Both the position numbers and the translations under genes were made by a program. The notes beneath the pieces are model-generated. The model made no database searches and was not told where the DNA came from. It was given only the letters and a program-made list of their open reading frames with translations. Shown here in pieces: positions 57,780 through 64,000 of a DNA stretch of 64,000 nucleotides; the stretch's first letter is position 1, and each line of letters starts with the position of its first letter. The stretch spans positions 3,358,942 to 3,422,941 of the forward strand of contig NC_081549.1 of NCBI RefSeq assembly GCF_901000735.1, written 5' to 3'. The DNA comes from Corylus avellana. Taxonomy: Eukaryota; Streptophyta; Magnoliopsida; Fagales; Betulaceae.

Positions 57780-59846
57780 ATGGCCGGAACAGAGCATGTT
57801 ATATCTGTGGAGGAGTTGCTTTCGAGGAAGGTTAATGTTGTTAGAACAGAAGCTGGTCAAACAAGCAGATCAGGCAATGACGGGTCGAGAATTGAAGTCC
57901 AAGTGATAGAGAAAGACAGTCCCAGGCAGCAGTGGTTGGATGAATTAGAGAAGGCAGGAGATGAAGCTGCTGATCAAAAAACTGGACCAAAGATACAAAA
58001 GGTTCCGTTCTTGCTTCGAGATCACAAAGATGCGGCCAAGTATTTTGAGCCAAGGGTGGTGTCGCTGGGTCCTATCCATCACGGTAAGCCAAAGTACCGG
58101 AAAGCAGAGAAGTACAAGCTTGTATTGGCAAACAAGTTCGTCAAGGAGAGTGGCAAGGGTAATGTAGAATATATTTCCATATAATAAATTTTTTGTGATT
58201 TGATTACGTTATTTAATTTACAATATTGTATTCATCTAATACTATCTTTTCCTCGTCAACGTACATCATCAAGAATAAAATTAATTTATGTCTCCATATG
58301 CTTTCTTTCTTCTCTCTCTACTTTCATTTTCCATTCATTTCTAAACTAGAGAAGAAAATCGTTTTGTCTCTGATATTTTTGCAGATAAGAAAGCTGAAAG
58401 TTTGTACGCCGAAATTGAGAAGAAAATCAAGAAACTGAGGGAGTACTTCGATGATGACGAGGAGGTGATGAAGAACTATGACGACGAGTACCTCGCCAGG
58501 ATGCTGTTCGTGGACGGGTGTGCGGTATTACAATTTATGTACTATGCAGTTGAAGACAAATTCAAAGATGTGAAAATTAAAGACGATCAAGCGGCGTTTG
58601 GGCAAGAAGATTTGTTCTTGTTGGAGAATCAACTTCCTTATCAACTCCTCGAGGATCTGATGGAGTTGAGCGAGAAGAAAGAGATTTTGAAGAAGTCGAT
58701 CGAGCGTTTCATTGGAAGGCATGCTACGTTTGATAAAAAAAACGATATGCCTGCTACCAAGGGAGATAAGCCGGCCCCCCATCTTCTCGATCGTCTGCGA
58801 ACAAGACTCCTCATTGGTGGCAAAAGTGATAGTAGTGGAGGCCAGAAATGGCAGGCAGGTTGGAACTCTTATCGCAACGTGCAGGAACTTAGAGAAGTAG
58901 GAATCAAATTGAAGCCTAGTAAAACTAGTTCCTTGACAGACGTATCTTTTGATAAACGATACCCTGGACACCTATATCTTCCTCAAATAACAGTGGATGA
59001 CTCCAGGGCCGGCTCAGGCCCTAGGCGAGTTAGGCCCTTGCCTAGGGCCCCCAATTTAATAAGGCCTAAAAAAAAATTTTTGAGTTAAAAAAAATTATTT
59101 TTGACCAAAAAAAAAATTGAAGGCCCAAATGTTATCTAATAGGGCCTAAAATTTTTTTAATCCAAATTTAATGCCTCAATTTAATAAGACCCTAATTAAT
59201 AAGCTCACTATAAATTTTAAAAATAATCCAAATGTTATTGATGTATCTAAATCTATTGCTATATATATATGTTACTTTAAAAAAGAAAAAATTGAATTAA
59301 AAAAAAAAAAATTGTTACTTAAAAAAAAAAAAAAAATTTAGGCCCAATTTCAAAGTTTTGCCTAAGGCCCCAAAATATGTTGAGCCGGCCCTGGATGACT
59401 CAACGGGGCCAAATTTCTTGAACTTGGTAGCCTATGAGATGTGTCCAGATTTCGAGAATGACTTCGGCGTCACCTCTTACATATGCTTCCTTGATTCGCT
59501 CATTGATCATCCTGAGGACGTGAAGGAGCTGAGGAAAGAGCTCATACTCCACAACCTCCTTGGTAGCGACAAAGAAGTGGCAAAACTCTTCAATGACATA
59601 GCCACTGACTTGGCGCCTAACCCCAACGCATATGCCGATGTCAAAAAGCAGATTCAGGATTGCTACGACAACAAGTGGAAGACCTGGATAGCTCAGGGCA
59701 TTCACGATCATTTCAGCAGCCCCTGGACAGGCGTGGGTTTCGCGGCTGCATTCGTAGCACTTTTTCTTACTGCCGCCCAGACTTGGTTCACAGTCTTCTC
59801 TAGCCCTGGTCCCTGCGATAACTTTTGCCAGCATCATCGAGGGTAA
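57780..59846 (+). pseudogene. DUF247 copy 10 split by a MITE (psi-10)
   Basis: Exon 1 is 57780-58158 (ATG in GCCATGGCC); the intron 58159-58384 and exon 2 match copy 8. Exon 2 is open to the codons for ITVDDS, where a 390-bp hAT-like MITE with its 8-bp duplication interrupts it. Translation would continue 27 codons into the MITE and stop at 59086-59088, giving 360 aa without the last third or the membrane anchor. Past the MITE the gene resumes undamaged to TAA at 59844-59846, with a C-terminal membrane stretch and a tail ending CDNFCQHHRG. The lack of other lesions suggests a recent hit. Confidence 0.9.
59004..59393. mobile_element. hAT-like MITE in DUF247 exon
   Basis: A 390-bp element with perfect 13-bp terminal inverted repeats CAGGGCCGGCTCA and a perfect 8-bp target duplication GATGACTC (58996-59003, 59394-59401). 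Subterminal arms carry inverted AGGCCC/GGGCCT motifs, and the centre is AT-rich. Copy 8 shows the empty site near 49074-49081. Confidence 0.95.
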
Positions 59847-60339
59847 CACGAATTTCATATGAGATCACAATGCCTGTTAGCTTTTATCTTCCACGATATA
59901 TATGCACCTCCGATCCTCTCATTGATTCCATTTAATTTACGTCCTCTCAAGTACATCCAGCTCCATGTGGTTCCAATTTATTTCCTTCTGCATTTGTGTT
60001 TGCTTGTAAAATAAGTCGGAGTGAAGAGTGAATGTATCCTTTCTTTTTTCTTTTTTTAGGGTGAAGAGTGATTGTATCCTTTCTATTGTTTTTTTTTTTT
60101 TTTTTGGATGAAGAGTGAATGTATCTTACACCTTAATTGATGTAATGTGAACATGAATATTGTTAACTTTGCCGTCAACAGCTTAAGTCCTTTTGTTTTT
60201 TTCTTCGGTTAACAAGGGAAAATGATCTATATATATATATATGGTATAAACTTAGGTTTTCACTTTTTTATTTTTTTTCACGTAGGTTTCAAATCCTATT
60301 ACAAATAATATCTGACTTATAAGAAAAGACTAATTTAGT

Positions 60340-61250
60340 ATTAGACACTCAAAGCACTAAATTTTTTTTTTTACCAAAATAGCTATTTTAGTGAGCCTAA
60401 TTGTAGAGTCCCCCAACCTAAATAGATAAGCCAAACAAAGGTGAACTCACAATTCCTTCGGCCTGATTCCAGGCAATCATCTTTTTTTATGGGATGGGTT
60501 TTTCAACACGCATAAGAGGGTGTAGCCAAATTCCAATTTGGTGACAACTTGTGTTCTCTTTGGATTATTTGAAGAGGCAGGTCCAAGTTCCCAGTTGGTC
60601 TGCCCTCACTAGTTAATGCAGAATATAAGCGCATATCATGGGTGACGGAGAAGGAGGCTTCGTAATCACAACGGCATGCCAGGTTGTTTTTGCAGCTACA
60701 CACATCACCTGCAAGCTGAAATTCTTGACATGTACACCTTGCGCTTGCCAGAGGATGTATAATTCTCGCGATTTGGGTTTGATGGTGATAAGGTGAGTGA
60801 GATTTGTAAGTGGTATAATAGCTGAGGGGAAGGAATTTTGTGTGGTGGGTTAGGTAGTGGAAGAGGTTGACGACCCCACGCCATTGATAGGGGAAGGTCA
60901 AGGTGGGATGCTTGTCGATTATGGCTTTGAAAGCATATAACATAATGGTTTGCTAATGTATTTATCACCACACAAAATGTACAACAGGTGTTTGATATAA
61001 CTACAAAGAGAGTAAAGTGATGGGCAATGAACATGAAAACAGAAAAGGAAAGTTAATCTACAGCTGATGTAAACATCAAGCGCAACCTCTCATTGATTTG
61101 TAAACAAAATAACAACTTTAACAATGATATTCAATATCCATCAGTTAAACTTATAATCAATAGCATTCAACAGCAGAATTCCATAATATAAAATGGCAAT
61201 GTGATAAACACAATTGACAAGGGAAATGGACTCAATACTCCTTTGGAACA
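60340..61250 (-). repeat. Diverged methyltransferase-linked segment near MT-D
   Basis: Homologous to 35690-36600. A minus-strand frame at 60943-60503 is longer (146 codons) than its relatives because their stop is bypassed by small indels. Changes against the other copies are mostly non-synonymous. Confidence 0.5.
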
Positions 61251-61312
61251 AAATGGTTTAGTTCAGTTCCCTATAAAACGAGCTACAGTTGCTCTAAGCT
61301 AGTCTTTTGATT

Positions 61313-62252
61313 TTACATATTCCCCACTCTTCCAATCCTTAGATAAACAGGAAATTTGACAACCTTCTGGTCTTGTCCATCGTCAGTCCAAGCACGCTTA
61401 AAATCCTCAACCACATCATCGCTCAAAAACTCCACACCATTCTCCCTCCCTTTTTGATATGCTGACAACGATCTCATGTAAGTAAAATAATTATCTAAAT
61501 CCATCAATTTTTCATTCACAAACTCAAATGGCCCAGTGTGATCAACTCCATCCACCGGCTCAAATGGAAAATCGATGCTCCTATACTTGTCGAACACTAA
61601 TTTACGTGCCGGCTCCCAATAGGTTTCTATAGCAGTATTGTAAAAGGTTTGAAAGACTGAGTCGATCGAGTCATTAACTTCTGGCATGGTGTAGCACCAT
61701 GGAGCTATGACACCATATGGTTTTTTGAGTACCCATTTCACTTGTTGGTAGAAATTAGGGAGGTCGAACCAGTGGAAGGCCTGAGCAACAGTCACAACAT
61801 CGACGCTTGATTGAGGAGCAACTTTGCTTTCAAGCTCGGCTATGGACATGGTGGGAGGGGTTTGTTGGTACCTTATATTGGGTAGCCTTGTCGCAAATGA
61901 CAGCTGCTTTGGGCTTGTATCTGTGGCTATCACATTCTTATAGATCCCAGCTAGCTGCAAATAAAGTTGAATTTTTTATCATACAAATGTTGATCCAAAA
62001 TTTCTCAAGGCAATTTGGGCTGGTTGAATCTGGCTCAAAAAATGCAAAGTAGATCATGTAAAGCCGAATTGTGGGGATCTTAAACCCAAAAAGAAAACTC
62101 ACCGATCGAGCAGCCTGACCGTTTCCGGTGCCAACGTCCCACGCAAGGTCTTGACAAGGTGTCTTGGAAGCAATGAATTGAAACAATTCTGGAGGGTAAT
62201 TAGGCCGACCCTCCGCGTAATGCCCCGCCTGATTAACGAACAACTCCGCAAT
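61313..62252 (-). pseudogene. SAM methyltransferase MT-D, start codon lost
   Basis: Exon 1 is 62252-62103 and exon 2 is 61954-61313, otherwise open for the full 263 codons with GT-AG splice sites and a 148-bp intron. The initiating codon reads ATT (complement of 62250-62252) instead of the ATG in MT-A, B and C, and no in-frame ATG is found upstream or in exon 1. The first downstream Met is at the MSIAELE motif, past motif I. Motifs DVGTGNGQ, VIATDTSP, AQAFHWFDLPNFY are intact, but GVIAAW reads GVIAPW. A TATA box remains at 62321-62327. Non-AUG initiation or a sequencing error remain possible. Confidence 0.7.
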
Positions 62253-63145
62253 CTCACTCTCTCTCTTGTCTCTCGCAAGTTTTGAGGTTTGATCTATTTC
62301 AACTCTGGCCTCTGGGTACCATTTATAAATTGAAAAAATGGGAGATTATAGCCCATGCGTTGTGAATTAGACACTTGCCAAATTTCAAAACTTTACGGGC
62401 AGGCCGCAGGTCTAACTGGGGAAGAAGGATGACGTACGGGAATTTCGTAAAACAAAAAAACACAATACAACTTGTCATTTGTTTAAGTTTTTTTCCTTTT
62501 ACTTTTTTAAAAAGCTGTTTTAATTAGGGTCGGTGTTGGCCAACGTTTTATTTAGAACTCAATATATCTTTTCCAATAGCCTTATAAAACTTTAGTTTAA
62601 AGCAATTTTTTTTAAAAAAAAAAAAAAATTACACATATCCCTTTGAATTATCAATTTATTATTGACGTATTTCAAATTACTAATTATAATAAGATAAAAA
62701 TATCCTTAAAAACAAACAAACAAATAAAAAAATAAAACAAAACATAATTACAACAGGTGTTTGCTATTCTATTTCTCGCCACACACGATGCACAACAGGT
62801 GTTTGATATAAATACAAAAAGAGGAAACTGATGTGCAATGAACATGGAAAACAGAAAAGGAAAGCTAATCTACTGCTGATATGAACGCCAAGCGCAACCA
62901 CTCATTGCTTTGTTAACAAAATATCAATTTTAACAATAATATTCAGTACCCATCAGTTAAACTTCGAATCAATAGCATTCAACAGCAGAATTCCATTATA
63001 TAAAATGGCAATGTGATAAACACACAGTTGATATGTTCCAATTTTATTGACAAGGGAAATGAACTCATCACTCCTTTGGAACAAAATGGTTTAGTTCAAT
63101 TCCCTATAAAATGAGCCACAATTGCTCTATGCTAATCTTTTGATT
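62253..63145. other. Spacer between MT-D and MT-E
   Basis: AT-rich with A homopolymers (62600-62640) and a short remnant of the methyltransferase-linked segment (62760-63010). No gene was recognised. Confidence 0.55.
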
Positions 63146-64000
63146 TTAAATATCCCCCACCCTTCCAATTCTTAAATAAATTGGAAACTTGACAACCTTC
63201 TGGTCTTGTCCATCTTCAGTCCAAGCACGCTTAAATTTCTCAATCAGATCATCGCTCAAAAGCTCGAAACCCTTCTCCTTCGCTGTTTGATACGATGACC
63301 ACGATCTTAAGTAAGTAAGATAAAGATCTAAATCCATCAATTTTTCGGTCACAAACTGAAATGGTCCAGTGTGGTCAACTCCATCCACTGGCTCAAATGG
63401 AAAATGGACGCTCCTATACTTATCGTCCACTAATTTACGTCCCGGCTCCCAATATGGGTCTACAATAAACTTATAATAGGGTTGGAAGACCGAGTCCACC
63501 GAGTCATTGACTTCCGGCACGGTGTAGCACCATGCAGCTATGATCCCATGAGGTTTTTTGAGTACCCATTTCACTTGTTCATAGAAATTAGGGAGGTCGA
63601 GCCAGTGGAAGGCCTGAGCAATCGTCACAACATCCACGCTTGATTCAGGAGCGACATTGTGTTCAAGCTCGGCTATAGACATGGTGGGAGGGGTATGTTG
63701 GTATTTTATATTGGGTAGCCTTGGCGCAAATGACAGCTGCTTTGGGCTTGTATCTGTGGCTATCACATTCTCGTACATCCCAGCTAGCTGCAAATCAAGT
63801 TGACAAATGTTGATAAAAAATTTCTCAGGGGAATTTGGGTTGGCTGCATCTGCTCCCAAAATTATAGGCATGCTATATCATAATATACCAAAGACCTGAT
63901 GTTTCAGTGATGATAGAAGTGCCAAAAGTGAATTTTGCATAATATCCCATATTCGAAAAAAGGCTGCAACTTTTAGGAAGAGGAAAGGGAAAAAGAAACT
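63146..64000 (-). CDS. SAM methyltransferase MT-E, exon 1 beyond window
   Basis: Exon 2 (63787-63146) is fully open for 213 residues, from the acceptor TTTGCAG through VIATDTSP, AQAFHWLDLPNFY and GIIAAWCYTVPE to a TAA stop. The intron resembles that of MT-A base for base near its 5' end, and the window stops one or two bases before the expected donor, so exon 1 with motif I must lie just outside. Differences from the set include HWL for HWF and PYYKFIVDPYW. It is probably a functional gene, but start and motif I cannot be checked here. Confidence 0.78.

Overview
This window is nuclear DNA from a flowering plant, most likely a heterozygous outcrossing woody eudicot. The reasons are AT-rich spacers, spliced genes, DUF247 (UPF0481) proteins, a plant-type SAM methyltransferase family, and many LTR, SINE, hAT-like and MULE-like insertions. 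I cannot name the species. It is a scaffold with four runs of N, two of them exactly 100 N. Both 100-N gaps are followed by sequence that re-reads what came before the gap, so part of the apparent copy number may be an assembly or haplotype artefact.

Layout. Ten plus-strand DUF247 copies: psi-1 (1-635), copy 2 (3706-5148, intact), copy 3 (7548-8459, interrupted by a gap), copy 4 (10859-15796, intact coding, 3.5 kb intron carrying a nested transposon), copy 5 (19072-20571, intact), psi-6 (25368-27149), psi-7 (29671-31181), copy 8 (47867-49562, intact), psi-9 (51071-52224) and psi-10 (57780-59846, split by a MITE). Interleaved on the minus strand are five two-exon class I SAM methyltransferase genes: MT-A (31660-32655, nonsense), MT-B (33803-35526, intact), MT-C (52703-54415, nonsense), MT-D (61313-62252, start codon lost) and MT-E (63146 to beyond the window, open where visible). 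psi-7/MT-A and psi-9/MT-C are convergent pairs about 480 bp apart and come from one duplicated unit.

The intact DUF247 proteins (478-499 aa) share a charged, variable N-terminus, the DUF247 core and one C-terminal membrane segment with a short tail. Their 5' flanks share a TATA box 60-130 bp upstream of a Kozak-like GCCATGGCC start. Their 3' flanks share an AATAAA and more than 1 kb of homology. Because the duplicated units can be aligned to one another, empty sites can be read inside the window. This dates a SINE, a retroposon with a 13-bp target duplication, a MULE-like element and a hAT-like MITE as younger than the duplications they interrupt.

How the genes work together is unknown. DUF247 proteins are the self-incompatibility determinants at the grass S and Z loci, and clustered membrane-anchored copies with variable N-termini resemble a rapidly evolving recognition family. 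Nothing here shows such a role, and the methyltransferase substrate is not known. The clearest result is the birth-and-death history: duplication, loss of start codons, nonsense mutations, recombinant genes and transposon disruption.
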